Shown: positions 10,766 through 24,560, numbered from the stretch's first letter. The stretch is DNA of 64,000 nt from Prinsepia uniflora (GCA_032719365.1 CM064872.1:58456891-58520890); one strand, 5' to 3'. Made by a program: numbers and translations. Notes: generated from the letters alone by a model not told the origin.

Positions 10766-11110
10766 CGGGCAGACAAGGGATGACCCTAGGATTATCGCGG
10801 GATGACCCTGCTCCCGTATGACACGAAGTGTCAGACAAGGGATATTTCCGACCTTTGCCCTCACGTTTTTGTTTTCGGGAGCTCAGGGTGCAACTTCTCA
10901 GGGGTTCACCCATCATGGAATTGCACCAGCCTCAACTCGCTTAATTTTGGGGTTCCAATCCTCTCCAAAGACACTTGAGCTCCCAAAAGGCCTAGTGCTA
11001 GATAGGTGTGTGCCTACATCTTTAAGGCACACCACCATCCTCTCTCAGGTCATTCCCCCTCGCAGAAATGTGGGATTGTTCACCGTTCCCTCCAGGACAC
11101 GGATCTTACA
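10766..11110 (-). mobile_element. TRIM/LTR remnant with 5S rRNA-like motifs (Cassandra-like)
   Basis: The reverse complement starts TGTAAGATCC at 11110. It matches the TRIM LTR at 43734-44034 through 'gggaacggtgaacaatccca', 'ggcacacacctatctag' and the 5S-like pair 'aattaagcg ... gatgggtga'. Its distal part (10766-10860) instead looks like a Tekay-family LTR end with 'cgggagcagggt'. It is therefore a decayed mosaic with no coding capacity. Confidence 0.7.
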
Positions 11111-13960
11111 AAATAGGATCCTCACAAACGGAAAATAGTTGTAGTCAATTTGATAATAATCGAGTGACACTACTTCTTTAATCTGAACCAAGGAATCCTT
11201 GAGGTATGATGCAAAAAAAAATATTGGTATATCGTTCATAAGAGATTTCTTCATGAACCATACGAATTGAAGTTTGAGTTTGAAGAAACGAAATTATATA
11301 CCGTTTTTCGTTTAAACTTATCCTATTAACCATATTTATATGAAAAATGAAGTATTTAAATAAACTAAGATACGTGATATTTTTTTTTATTTGTGATGAA
11401 TTTCATCGTATTATTTTGATATTCTAAGCTTGATACACTAAATAACTCTTTAGATTCGTAATTGGAATTGGCAATTTGGGGTCCTAGATTTTCTTTACTA
11501 TTTATATCTGTCCCCCCTTAAATTCTGGTGTTTTCCAGTTGACCACTTCATCTCATATCTTTGTCTTTCAGTTTACCTTTTTATTTTGCGATTTGGCGGT
11601 TTGCTTTGAATCAAACTGCCAACTGGCATCGCATCATAATTCATAAATAGTACAGATCTAAATCATTTTTTAGATCCAACCGACATTTTATATCTAAGTT
11701 GGAGTGAGTACAAATTTATTAAAATTATTAATCGATTTATTGTTGGAGTGAGTACAAATTTATTAAAATTATTAATCGATTTATTTTAAATTATTATTTA
11801 TTTAAAAATTTAAGTTTAATTGAATAAAAATTAAAAGGTTTGAAATTTCAAACAATTCCGTTATGATTTCGATTTCGATTTTCATTTTAAAAATTCGTTA
11901 AATCTAAATTGAACCGTTAAAGAGTATATTAATTTTCAATCATTTTTAAATATATTATTAATACAAAATAAAAATAATAAAAATAAAAGGGTATCCAAAT
12001 ATACTCAAATAATATATGTATACTTAGATAAGATTATAAAAAAAGTTTATTAAGTAGTAATATTTGTTTGATAAATCTTAATATAGTGATAATGTTTGCA
12101 ATATAATTCTCCACAAGCTTAATATACAAAATTTTGAGTATTGATTATTCTTCTATTTTTTGTATCCTTACTTCTTCTTTTTAATATTGTTGCTATTTTT
12201 TTTAATATTTGCTATTTTTTTTTATGTCTAAATGGTTTCATTTCTAATTTTAGAAAATCCAAACTGTATCAAACCATTAAGATTTTAACGGTTTAGATTT
12301 GAATATTGTCAATATACGTATCGAACCGCTCCATGTTCACCCCTACATATAACTCTGCAATTATATGTAGGGAAATTAATTCATAGGTCCTTACTAACAT
12401 ATAAGTTTATTCAAAAACTTGAATGTAGAAAAATTAAACTCATAAGTCTTTTGACTAGTCAAATGACTATATAATTTAAAATAGACCATAATTTTTATAT
12501 AAATTGCAACTATGTCATCCAATTGTAAACTAATCCAACAATAATCTAAAAAGCATTTACCAAAATCTATCATGATTTCAACATTACTTTTATTTATTTA
12601 TTATTATAAGATTATATTGAAGATTATGAAAATATTACTCCTATTTATATATTTGTTTTCACTTGCTCATTTTTAAAATAATATGAATATCTAATCTAAT
12701 TTAAAGTAAGATAATTAAAAGCAATCATTCTTCAAAAATATTTTTAAATTTAAAAATTCCTTATCTTCCTATATTAAATAATTTGGTTAATTTCGTATAG
12801 TTTAGGGTTTAATTCGTACAAAATTCAAGAATTAAACCCTATGTCGTATGAGTTCCACCACCTGATTATTGATTAAATTAAAAAAAGAAAAAAGAAAACA
12901 ACCCAAATTCAGTATGTATGTGTTTTTAATTTTTTTTTTAATTTTCATGCCTGATTATGTTAGCTAAGTACAAAATTGGAAAACTATTCACAATGAGCAT
13001 AGATAAAATTGAGTGTGGATTTTAAGTTCACTGAATATTAATTTAAATATTATAAAACTAATAATAATAGTAACTGTTATATAATTTTCTTCAACCTAAA
13101 ACATATATTATGTATTTTTATTATTCTAATTAATTAAATATTGGTGAAGATATGAATAGTAAGATTTGAAGAGAAATAGAGGGGAAACCCTAGGATTTGT
13201 AACAAGCATAGGAGACAAAACTTAACTTTCACCCCAATTCTTAAGAAAATGTTAAATATACATTCTAAGAAGCATATCCACTAATTCTCCACTAAACCCG
13301 TAATTTACGCAAGAAAAAAGCTAAAAACCGGGATTCATTTATTTAATCCAAATCTAAGATTATTAATATTAAGCAAGTGATTATAGTATGTTCACAAAAA
13401 GTTAAATAAAACTATTAACTTACTCCCAATTGCTTCATTTGATAGATCATCTTCATCATACTCTCCATATATCTAGTCAAATTTATTTTGAATTATTTAA
13501 CAACTATTAATAGTTAGTCAATTTTAACGTTACTAAAATCAATGCTCGGTATATCACAAAAATCAAAGTTAAAATTTGTTTGAAAACTATCAAAGTATCT
13601 CAAGTAGACTGTTTAAGTTCAGTTTCGGAGAAATTTGACTTAAACGTTTTCCAAAAACATCAAAATAGCTCTTCAATCGACTCTCTAACTTTAATGGCAA
13701 ATTAATATAACTCTTAACACTCTCTTACTTTACTAGGTTTTTTTGCACCACCCACTCATTACATTAACCATTGTCATTTTTTTTCATTTATAAATTAATA
13801 TTAGACTTTTACTATTATATCCCTAACTATTAAATCATTTGAAGAATATTTTCATCAAAAGTTAGGTCAAATTTTCATTGAGCATTACTAGTTAGATATA
13901 GCATTGAAAGACTCTTTTAGCCACCATTTATCCACAAACTACGGTTGAAGAGTCAAATGT
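11111..13960. other. Very AT-rich spacer with a 46-bp tandem duplication
   Basis: No gene found on either strand. A 46-bp unit beginning 'gttggagtgagtacaaattt' is repeated in tandem at about 11698-11785. Near 12310-12352 a sequence ending 'gttcacccctac' resembles the end of a hAT-type MITE, but the partner end is not clear. Confidence 0.5.
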
Positions 13961-15190
13961 CGATGGGATTAAAGATTAACGAGGAGGGAAACCAAAGAAA
14001 AGGACTGATGACTTAACGATGCACATTCATGGGTTGAGCTTATCATGATGATTGACGACTGTTTTGTGTGGAACGGATGGACGGTCAGGATTGATTCTGT
14101 TTGGTGCGTTCTGTGGTCACGGAGCACCAGTGCACTAGTACCCGCTTTATGCATATGTCGCGGGAATAAGATCGTTTTAATTATGCGCCCACGCGCTTCA
14201 CATCTCTTGCAGATGCAATTGCAGCAAACAAATATAGGGGATTCAATCATATACAACCCTATCTACGGTTATCACCTAAGATCCCTTTGTATAGCATGGC
14301 CAATCATTCCCTGAGGGAAGTTCCATACTTTTTAATTACCTGCTCATTTTTATTTTATAACCACGATTTAGAGAGGAAATTGAAGGGAAATTAGTGTTTT
14401 GGTTCCAAATGATGAGCATCCATGAATCAATCATATCCAGCTGGACCTGTACTTCGTGTAAACAAAACCATTCTCTCAGTACTATCTTCATGCACATTTC
14501 CATTGCGAATAAGCCATGAAAACCAGATGAAACTTTGACAATAGCGTCGACCGGAGGCTGTCAGCCAGCCTCGAGCTGAACTAGGGACAATCAAATGTAC
14601 ATACTACTTACCATGTTGAAAAATATCAGCTTTCCGAGGTACAAGAAACATTCTTGGAGCTCAAGAGTCCACAAGAGGAGATGGGCACACAAAAAAAAAA
14701 TGAAAACAAATCAGAGTGCAGAGCAATCTTTCGACGAGGTACTCAAGCACGTGTTGCAACCATGCAGTGTAACGCATTTCGGGAGCAAGAAACACTGAAA
14801 GATTTCATGTAAGCTTGCATACTAATGCATAAGAGAAGTAAGGAGAAGTGAGATGCAGGTTCAATCAATTCAACAATGATGCATATAGGAAAGTCTATAA
14901 CGATCACATCAGACACAGACAAATTCATTCTGAAAACTAGTTGAATCTTATAGTTTATACTCATTTTGCTTTTTGCATAGCAATTAACATTTTCAGTCAT
15001 TAGAATGCATCTCATGATTTAAAGATTTTATTTTTAAAAAACCTAGGTAGGATTTTTAAATGATGAACAAACCTAACAATGAAAAGATAAACTCAGCTTT
15101 AAATGAAAGCTGGCAAAACATGACAATTAAGTAAAACCTTGGGCCACAATTGACTACTAATCTAAACCTGTATTAAGTTTATAATTGCTG
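13961..15190. other. Spacer downstream of the Myb/NAM-like pseudogene
   Basis: The GC content is slightly higher around 13970-14300, but none of the open frames (13969-14256 -, 14045-14314 +, 14595-14798 +, 14743-15015 -) shows a domain. It may include 3' sequence of the minus-strand pseudogene to the right. Confidence 0.4.
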
Positions 15191-16840
15191 CTAATTACTA
15201 CCAACCTTTCTTGCCATGATTTCCATCTGACGGATTTTGTAATATTCTGCTTGCAATTTGGGCAAGCCAGAAGTATCAATCAACATTATCCTTTCTTTCT
15301 CGTTTAGCTGTTCCCTGTGATCTTGGGAATACCTTAACCGGAAGTTCTCGTCTCTCTGACGTTCCATTTCCTTTTTCTCTGTCCTCAATTCTTCCAAAGC
15401 AAAACTCACAAGCATGGTCAAATTTTCTTGAAGGCAATCGGTGTCTTTTTCCTTTGTAAACAAGTTGTTTGCGACCATTCTGCCCAATGGAATCTCCAAG
15501 CTGATAGATGTATCACTTGCAACACCGTCTTTCTTTAAGCTTATTGATTCTGGAGTAGGAGATGAAGTCGCCGGACTTGCATTTTTACTATATTTGGGCT
15601 TTTTCTTCGAACTATTCACCACCCATGTTTTATTGAGTTTCATTACCTCCCAACAGTAGAAACTAAAATGCATGACCTTGCATCTTCTGGTACATCTCCA
15701 TAGCTTGTAAAATCTGGAAAAGTAAACAAAATAAATAATCTGAACATTTCAAAATTGAAAAGAACCCTGTCGTGTTCGTTGACTACACTCTGCTCCATTG
15801 CTTTAACCTGGGCATAATACCCACAAATTTATTCACTGCATATTGAATTGCCAAGCAGCCGTCCATTAGAGAATCAGTTGTACGTTCGAAAGCAAATTTT
15901 TTCTCCTTGTGAGAACACTCCCATATTCTTCTCCAGTAAGCACCATTTGCTGGCTTGTCTCCATTATCTGCATCTAAGGAGACATTCAGCCAACAAGATA
16001 CAAGTAGATTGTCTTCATCAACTGAGAAGTTACAAGATCTTTGTTCTATTTTGGTGGATTCTATTTGAGCAGGAATTTGAGACGATACAAGAGCTTTAAT
16101 GGAAGATTTATGAACTGGCATGTAGTCATGCATCAAAAATGTATTGTTAGGGTCAGCATCACTAGTATTCTTCGTGGTCATTATGCCTCCTGGTCTCTCC
16201 GGGCTAATAGATATATCACTTGCAATATCATCTTCCCTTAAACTTGCTGAATCTGGAGTAGAAGGAGAAATTGCAGGACTTGCAATTTTACTTGTTTAGA
16301 CTTCTTTTTGGAACATTGCATCATCCACTTTTTGCTGTCTTTCAATACATGCCAACAATGTAAATATTGAAATGCATGGCCTTGCTTTTGTGGGTACACT
16401 TCCGGCGCTTGTATAATCTGGAAAGTATAAGGGAAAATTACAATTAAGAATTTAAAAAGGATCCAACTATATTAACTTGTAAAAGATCATTACCCTATCC
16501 TTTTCATCCACAACACTTTGTTGCACTTCTTTATGGAAATATTCCCACATTCTGTTTCAATAAGCACCATTTTTTTCCTTTCTACCTTCAGAAGCACCTG
16601 AGCTAACATCGAGCCAAGACGATACAAGGAGATTGTCCTCATCAGTTGAGAAGTTTCGAGTTCTTTGTGCCCTTTTGGTGGTGGAATCAATTTGGGCAGC
16701 ATCTTTAGACAGTATGAGAGATGCATTGGAATATTCATCAGCAAACATGGAACCATGAGCTGGATGTGTATCGTGAGGGTCGGATCTTCCATATAGAGGA
16801 TTGGTATAATATACATTCTCTTGATAATATATCCACACAT
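15191..16840 (-). pseudogene. Internally duplicated Myb/SANT + NAM-associated pseudogene (PIF/Harbinger ORF1-like, often annotated 'GST T3-like')
   Basis: Right to left the translation shows a Myb/SANT-like segment ('NFSTDEDNLLVSSWLDVS', about 16590-16660), a NAM-associated segment (about 16430-16200), a second Myb/SANT segment ('NFSVDEDNLLVSCWLNVS', about 15970-16035, then 'FAFERTTDSLMDGCLAIQ'), and a second C-terminal helix-rich segment ('DTSGLPKLQAEYYKIRQ', 15210-15270). These pairs are typical of the plant family often labelled glutathione S-transferase T3-like, related to ORF1 of PIF/Harbinger transposons. Breaks include a Trp-to-TGA change at about 16560, a deletion in the first SANT unit, a frameshift near 16295 and one near 15670. 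It is not an enzyme; the GST label is historical. Confidence 0.65.
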
Positions 16841-18088
16841 AAGAAGTGATTAAATCTCAATATTTTAACAAGACCATTTAACAAGCATTTCACTGAGAAG
16901 AAAAGAGATACCTCTGATTAAACCTAAATGACTATGACACACAAAACAACCAATGCCAAAACCTGTAAAAGAAAGGGAACCATCCCTGAGTTTCCAATGG
17001 GGAAAAAGGGAACTTCAAATCCCCCTAACTTCTTAGCCATGGTTACCAAAGCATCAGGGGAAACTTTTATTTAACTTCCCTCATTTTTCCTTTTATTTCA
17101 GTCATTCAGTGAAAATCAAGATAAAGAATTCACCTTCACAACAGAAAATATATAGAGAAGAATTTGAGAGAGTGAACTAGGGTGACAATACATTGCCTGA
17201 TTCTGAGGTTTGAGGGTCAGATTGATGTGTCAGTAATAGTTCATCGACCATTGTGATACAAACCTAACTTTAATAAGGAAAAATAACTTTCATTTACCTC
17301 TCTATTCTCTTCCAGATGTGCAAGATTTAGAAAGAAAATTAATTTACAAGGCAAAAGAAACTTTTACCTTCCTTTATATTCGTCACATAACCAGATTGAA
17401 AATTATTTTAACCTTATTTACACTTCTTTGACTTTCCTAGTTGAAGTTAAAGAAAGATGATGCGAATGTCTAGCTAAAACCAGGGTTTCCCTACATACTG
17501 AACTTCAAATAAATATAAAACCTACTCTTCACATCATCCATAAAACTTTACAAAATAAGTTCTTCTCACATCCCCAAAAACCCAAAATACTGCTCAGGCA
17601 TTCATTGTTTTGTGCTCCAATGACAATAGCCAATGCGGCAATGAGCACATCATGTCATCAACCACGTAAACCCAACACAACCAGGTTAGCAAGACGATAA
17701 ACCCAATGACAACGCCCATGGCAACCTATAGTGCTATCTGAGGATAATAAATCGACCAAGACATTGGGATATTTGCGACCGATATAATTAAATACCAAAA
17801 ATAAAAGTCCGCAAATAAAAATAGTAGTCTATATGCAAGAAAAAATCTAAAATTTCAAATGTGAAGTTTTAAGTCACTTCTTGGGGATTCAAATTCAAAT
17901 TCAAATCCACTGATTCATAAATCATAATGCACAGTAACTTCATTGTGACAATAGAATTCATAATCAAACTCCACTCCAAGCATTTCTAAGATTTCTCCTA
18001 ACATGGAAGTTTTCATGGAGGCTATACCATGTCAGAACTTTCTTCTGTTGACTTAAATTTTTCTGGACGGTGTGAATAACAGGTCATT
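16841..18088. other. Spacer between the host gene 3' end and the Myb/NAM-like pseudogene
   Basis: No coding signal recognised on either strand. The first few hundred bases left of 18089 presumably include the 3' UTR of the minus-strand gene. Confidence 0.4.
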
Positions 18089-18309
18089 TTACAATGCAAT
18101 AGCCTATGGTGTAAGTTCACTAACCTCCATCTGCAAAGACCTCCAAGCATGCTTGCATCTTTCCCACTTCCCCTGCATATGAGCAAAATATGCTTCTGCC
18201 CATTTTTCCTTACTCCCTCCCATGCTTAGATCGTAGGGCACCGAGAAACTATTCAACCATTTAACAAAGAAATTCCCAGTCATGTTGGTTATTATATATC
18301 ATCATCACA

Positions 18310-19690
18310 TCATTTTCCTTTTTAATGAGAAACCGAATTTTATTAACAGCAGAAAACACAATACAAGATTTAGTGAAACTAAAAGTCCACACAAAATTAT
18401 AGACAACGGAAGATCCTAAAAGCTGGAGAAAGAGAAGCCCATAATGATTCCCAAAACCTTACTCTCTCCCAGGAATTCTCTTCTAAATCCCCACTAAACT
18501 TCAAACAGATCCTTTCATCTCGCCAACAAAATTCAAAAAAAAAAAAAACAGCTAACACACAATTCCTCAAAAATTTCCTTCCTTTCGCCACCAAAAGCCA
18601 CATCTAAAAAAAGAAGCCAAAGGTGACTGAGGAATAACCTATTCAAACCTGGCTTCCCTAACTAACCACCATCATAACTCAATGCATAAAGGACAATGCA
18701 AAAGCAGTTGAGATCCACTCCAACTCTTCCTTGCACAAGATGCACCAGTGAGGAGATAGCTACCTGGTGAGTCGTGTGCTGTTTCTGATATCTAAAGCTT
18801 AACATTTAAGAATAATCATCACAATATTAAAGTGCTGGCTCTAAAAATTAAATATGCTTATCCCGAGGTTAGCAATCATTCAATTTCTACCGGCTGTTTT
18901 TGATATCTACAACTTGACAACCTTAAAGACTTTGTTTGATTGACCATATGCCCCAGTCATATGCCAATCATCTCCATTGACAGCAACTACTATTAGTGAA
19001 ATTGAGTAAACTCCCATAATCGTTTTCTCAATTTCTGTTCTCAATAATCTTTGCTGGGACCATAGGTCCACTAATATGACCATAATACAACTGGAGTTTA
19101 ACCACATTGGAGACAGTGAGCTGTTTCCATGTTGTCATAAGCATTCTCAAAGACAATGTACTGCTCTTTCCTAATTTTCCTACAATCCTCTACCAACTCA
19201 TTACCCATTACTACATCCAAAATCTGTGTTTCTCAAAAGTCCTTTGGGCCTTTCATTTGTAACCCCCTAAACAGCTTTCAATCTATAAGATAACACCTTG
19301 GCTAGAATCTTAAACAGGCACAAAATAAAGCTGAACAACATAAGATCAGCGATCGCCTTCAATGAATCCAACTCCTTTAATATAAAGAGAATAGAAGCTG
19401 AACTAGTTTTCCCATTCAGTATGTCCTAATTAAATAACTCCTAAAAAATCTTCCACAAATTTAACATTATAAACTCCCAATAGTCCTGAAAAGATGCCAT
19501 GGAAAAGTAGCCCTGGTATTTCACTGTACAAAACAATAATCATCCAGCGCCCAACGAAAAAAGAAAAAGAAGAAGAAAGAGCCCTAAAACAAGTGCATGG
19601 AATCCCTAACCCCCTGACAGGGACGCCAGAAATCCATGTCAGGAGGGGCACTCTAGACCAAAAGACATCAAAACAGAACAATATATAAAA
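18310..19690 (-). mobile_element. LINE (L1-type) remnant in intron 6
   Basis: Right to left there is a reverse-transcriptase fragment (about 19200-19340) with 'LFKILAKVLSYRLKAV', a typical plant L1 RT motif, broken by stops. A C-terminal part follows (18400-18760) with a W...C-x2-C zf-RVT-like segment and 'WERVRFWESLWASLSPAFR'. The 3' end near 18310 is A-rich in element orientation. It lies on the host-gene strand and stops about 60 bases before the exon 7 acceptor. The stretch 19430-19690 probably belongs to it, but that is less clear. Confidence 0.5.
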
Positions 19691-20537
19691 GGTTTAGTGT
19701 TTAGTTTGAATATTGTTATTTTAATCTTATATCTAACTGTTCATTTGGTAGTTCATTCTTCAAAGATCATCCTTGCAAAAACTGATCCAACTAGGAAACC
19801 GTTTAGTCATTCCATTATTGACAAGAACTTTGTTGGGTTATTCAGCGGATTGTGTTTGTCTATACAATTAACTATAGTTTTAGATAGCCAAATAATTCCC
19901 AATTTGGATTAATTTTTGTACGAATGATCTTTGAAGGAGGAACTACAAAATGAATGATTACATTGTCATAGGTCCAATCGAGTGGTTGGCTAACGTATTT
20001 TTGGTTTTGAGCATTTTTGTATATATGTATATAATATATATATATATATATATATTAATATGTTTGTGTGTATATATATCAGAGGACTGATATGCACACA
20101 TAAGTAGAAATTAGAGAGTTTGACAAAGAGAAGTAGGAATCGGAGATATAGAAAATGATTGAAAAAAATATTATAGAAGGGCCTTAAGGATCCTACAGAA
20201 TATATATCTTACGAAGGTAGAACTCGGTGAACAAATAAATGAGACGAGGCCTGGGCCAGTCCCGGTACTTAGGTAGCTTTGCCACTGGGGCCCTAAGGAC
20301 TAGGTAGGAATATGGGAGTGGTTCAAAATACCACAAAAGTAATTCTCACCTCAGGGAGGTGCAGAGGTGCATAAACCGCGCAACATCAACCTCATCTCAT
20401 GTGTACGTACTACCATAATCGTCAACAGAACTTGCACTTAAAGTAAACATTTCCTTGATTGTCTTATTTTCTCTTTTCTACTGACATGAGATATCCCTCA
20501 ATGGAATTAATAATAAAATCAAAAAAATGGGTGTTAC
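19691..20537. other. Remainder of intron 6
   Basis: Contains a (TA)n tract near 20030-20060 and a GC-richer segment near 20240-20400. I do not recognise the latter; it could be an old insertion. No gene seen. Confidence 0.4.
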
Positions 20538-22902
20538 CTCATGAGTTCTTCTACTCGAGATACTTTATTTGGGCCTTCATTCCTGCAAGAATTGCAAACT
20601 TTTACATCAAAAAGCTACACAGGTAAGCCTCAATTAGTAATAATTGCACCATACGTCATCTTAAGCAATGTATTTGTACGAAGACTGACTTTTGGTTTTT
20701 ACTGTGAAGTATGAAATTTCACCACTCAAAATATGAGAACTATTCTGTAGTTTTTGTTATATCCAAGGTAAAAAAAAAAACAGATTGGTACTAACTTGAA
20801 TTTCTTTAGTGGAAGTTCATTGAAAATAAGAAACACATACAAACACACTTTTACTTCCATCGGTTTTGCAAATCGAAGACATTGCGCCTTAGACAGTATT
20901 ACGGTCAGGTGAAAGCTCGTATTCAGAAACTTCAAGTACTTTTAAGAGAATGATAATATGTATATGTCGCACAAATAGGACACTGCATATGCTAGTAACC
21001 AGCAGATTTCATGATTCAAATTCTGCAGTATTATTAAACATTTAATAAAACAAGAATTAGAAAAACTAACCTGCATATTGAAATTTTATAAATATGAAGA
21101 TACTTGGTAGAAAGATTATAAAGAGCATCAGCACTATGCTCCTTACTGAACAAGTACACAACAGGATAACCGAGAAGCCATCTGAAGAAGTTACAAACAT
21201 ATTGTAATATATCACACTGAAATGCTAATCACAAAATTCTATAGCAAAATAAAATGGAAAATTTTAAATTCTAATAGCATTTCGTGCTGCATGGGAAAAG
21301 TTATCCCCTCTTGATTTCCAACTTTCAACAATCAAGTATCAGATATTATAAAACAATGTGATGCAACCATGGAACAAAATACATGCCTTCTATCTTAAAA
21401 GTAAACGTAAGTACTGGAAACTTAAAGCATTACCAATTGGGGTTTACATGCTCCTTCTAACGGGGTCATTCAAATTTGCGTAAGCTATTAAACTTTCACA
21501 CAAAGACTTAGGAGCTGAAGCCAAAAATAGGTGCAGTGGCAATAAGACTGTTCATTATGAATAAGAAATCATTTTTCCCTTTAAATCCCACTCCAAGTTT
21601 TATTTTCAGCCTATCTACTGTGGTCTTATCAATCATGCTCGACCTAAAAGTTTCAATAGCTCCCCTTGGTTTGTCTCATGAGTTTCCAATTCAAGTATAT
21701 CAAATGCTTCATATATTAGATGTAAACTTGAAATTCAAGACCAAATAGAATAATTTTTTTATGAAAAAACAGAAAAGTTTCCCGGTGTACATCTATCATG
21801 TAGACATAGGGGACAACAAAACCTTCCCCATCGAAATTTTCAGTCATTTGGTTTTCCAGTTGAAGGTACCAGAAAAATTGCCATCAGAGTCACTCAGGTT
21901 AAATCGCATTTCAGTAGCTATGCAAATATTCAGAAAATGCCGATTTTTTTGTGGTCTGAAAATGCTGAAAATTTTCACAGCATATTCAGTGCCATATAAA
22001 TGTGAGCAAGAGCATGTTACATACCAGGGTAGTAAAAATGAATCCAAACGTAAGCCTGACTTACCCATTTAACGTTGGCAGTAAGACCTGAGTATTTTGC
22101 ATGCAGATACTCAGATCAATGAAGTCAGGTGACTGAGAAGGGATAAGTTCATTTCTGCACAGTTTAGCATGAACTGTATTATCCATACTGTGAGATGACA
22201 ATGCATCATCTTTCCTTCCCACCAGATGAAATAACGAAGAAAACAACTTCTGAATTGATGAGTTGCATCCCCAGTGGGCTTTTTTCTGCATCTGTTATCA
22301 TCTGAAACAGAAATGAAAGGACATTCAAAAAACAGAAAAAAGAAGAATGTTGAAGTTTAGAGATAAAGATTACAGGAAAAAAAAAAAAGAAAAAGCATAA
22401 AGCAGGGAGAAACCTCTGGAGGATCCTGTTCAAGGTCCACAAAGAGCAGCTGCCGTTCTGAGTTCAAGATTGCCCTAACATGATTAGCAAGTCCTCTGAT
22501 GTGTACCAAATATATCATTTCTTCTATAACCATTACTCTCAGATGCTCAAAAATGGGTGACTCCTAAACCACAATTTTAAAGGTAAGCCAATACCTAATA
22601 AAGAAAAAGGAAAGATGACCAAATAATACTAATAATAAGTCATGAAACATCACCCATGTACAGCAGATTATGAGCTAAAGCTCGGACTATATTCTAGTGG
22701 AATATAATATAAGGGAATAGGAGAGCTGAGAGAGAGAGAAAATAAATGATAGTGGATAGAATATGAAAACTTTGATCAATCTTTGCCTAAACACCAACCA
22801 AATATACTAGCACAGAGAAGTGTATCTGTTTTTACATAAGTACAGATAAGAGAAATGGGTGCAATATATTAAAGTGAAATGAAAACACTCATGAGTCATA
22901 AC

Positions 22903-23161
22903 TATTAAGGACCCTGTCGAATCACAGGAGATTGAGAATTCTTCTCCCTGATTCGGAAAATCATCTCTACAGGAATCATTCTTGATTCCTTCCTACTGTA
23001 TTTCCTTCCTAGTTAGTCTCTACCACTACATACCTAGTTAGGACTCTACTTGTATATACCTAGTTAGGACTCTGTTAACACCTCTGTATAAATAGGGCAC
23101 TACTGTAAAGGAAACATTATTCAGAAAATATAAAACAGAAACCTGTTTAAAATACCTTTTA
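22903..23161 (+). repeat. copia-1 5' LTR
   Basis: The 259-bp LTR starts TATTAAGG, where the sister element has TGTTAAGG, and ends '...accttttA' just before the PBS. It contains three 'cctagttag' repeats and a TATA-like 'tataaata' near 23090. Confidence 0.9.
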
Positions 23162-23228
23162 TGGTATCAGAGCCTCCAAGCTCCACCGAGAAAAACTCCA
23201 AACCCTAATTCCCGAATACTCAGTTCCC

Positions 23229-24560
23229 ATGGCCGCCCCACCAAATCCTGCCTCGGCTCCCTCCCTCCCACCACCCCCACCACCCGCCGTCGACCCTACC
23301 CTTCCGCCCAACCTCATTACCATCAATGCCGCCGCCCAGCTTCCTGTCAAGCTCACAACCAATAATTACTTTCCTTGGCGTGCCCAATTTCATGCCCTCC
23401 TCCGTGGGTATGATCTTATGGGGTTTGTAGATGGCACTCATCCCTGCCCCCCTGAAACTGAGCCTGCACAGTGTGCCCTCTGGCTACGCCAGGACCAACT
23501 CCTCCTCCACGGCATCCTGGCCTCTGTCTCTCCTCAGGTCATAACCCTCATCGCTGCTGCCCCTACCTCTGCTGCGGCTTGGCAGCGTCTTGTCCACATC
23601 TATGCCAGCAAGGCCCATGGCCGTGTTCTAGGCCTTAAGGAGCGTCTTCATCTCCTCCGCCGTGGTGACCGCCCTGTCTTTGATTACTTGCTGGAGATTC
23701 GTCTTATCTCTGACGAACTTGCTGCAATTGACACTCCCCTTGCTGATGATGATCTGCTTCTTTATGTTCTCAACGGGGTGGGATCCCAGTTTAAGGACAT
23801 CACTGCTGCTGTCCGGTCCAGGGACACAGTTGTGTCCTTTGAGAACTTGCATGATATGCTGGTTCAGCATGAGGAAGCCCTAAAGCGCGACAGCCCCCAA
23901 CCAACCTCGGTCATCACTGCTAATGTCACTCAACATGCTCGCCGTTATCCCTCTCACAATGGCCGCTATCAACCCCCCCCCCCCCCCCCCCTCCTCACGG
24001 TGCAACCCGCCCCTCAGGCCCCCGGACCTCCTATTCCATCAATTCCGGCAACAACCACCGCTCCTCCAATCCTCCCACTGGCTACCGTGGCTTCTGCCAG
24101 TGGTGTGGAACTCAGGGTCACAGCGTCAAACGCTGTCCACAGCTTCAGTCCCCTTCCCACAGTCCTCCCGTGGCCAACTCTACCATCCAGGCCCCCTTCC
24201 CAACCTGGATTTTGGACTCTGGTGCCTCCCACCATGTCACTGGTCACCCTCACAACCTCTCTGATGCCCAGCAGTACAGTGGCCCGGACGAAATAATCAT
24301 AGGTAATGGTTTGGGACTTGGTATCTCCCACACCGGTTCTGTCTCTTTACCCACACCCACTACCTCTTCCTTTACTCTTAAACATGTCCTTTGTGCTCCT
24401 TCCATGACCAATAATCTGATTTCCATCTCACAGTTTAATCACCAAAATAACACATCTATTGAACTGTTTCCAACCTGTTTCCATGTGAAGGATCTCAGCA
24501 CGGGGGCGATTCTCCTTCGAGGCCCGAGTAGGAATGGTGTCTATGAATGGTCCTCTTCCT
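23229..24560 (+). pseudogene. copia-1 gag and protease, frameshifted
   Basis: The frame opens at 23229 with a proline-rich N terminus and a copia gag domain (residues about 40-235; 'ITINAAAQLPVKLT', 'LHDMLVQHEEA'). It loses phase at a 19-nt poly-C tract (23973-23991). Beyond it, in another frame, the CCHC zinc knuckle (C-x2-C-x4-H-x4-C near 24098-24145) and the aspartic protease motif 'WILDSGASHHVTG' (24208-24246) are readable up to 24560, where the nested element interrupts. Gag would form the particle and protease would mature the polyprotein, but as it stands no single product can be made. Confidence 0.88.
23973..23991. repeat. Poly-C tract (19 nt) at the gag frameshift
   Basis: The copia-1 reading frame changes across this run, which encodes a proline stretch. 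Confidence 0.95.
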
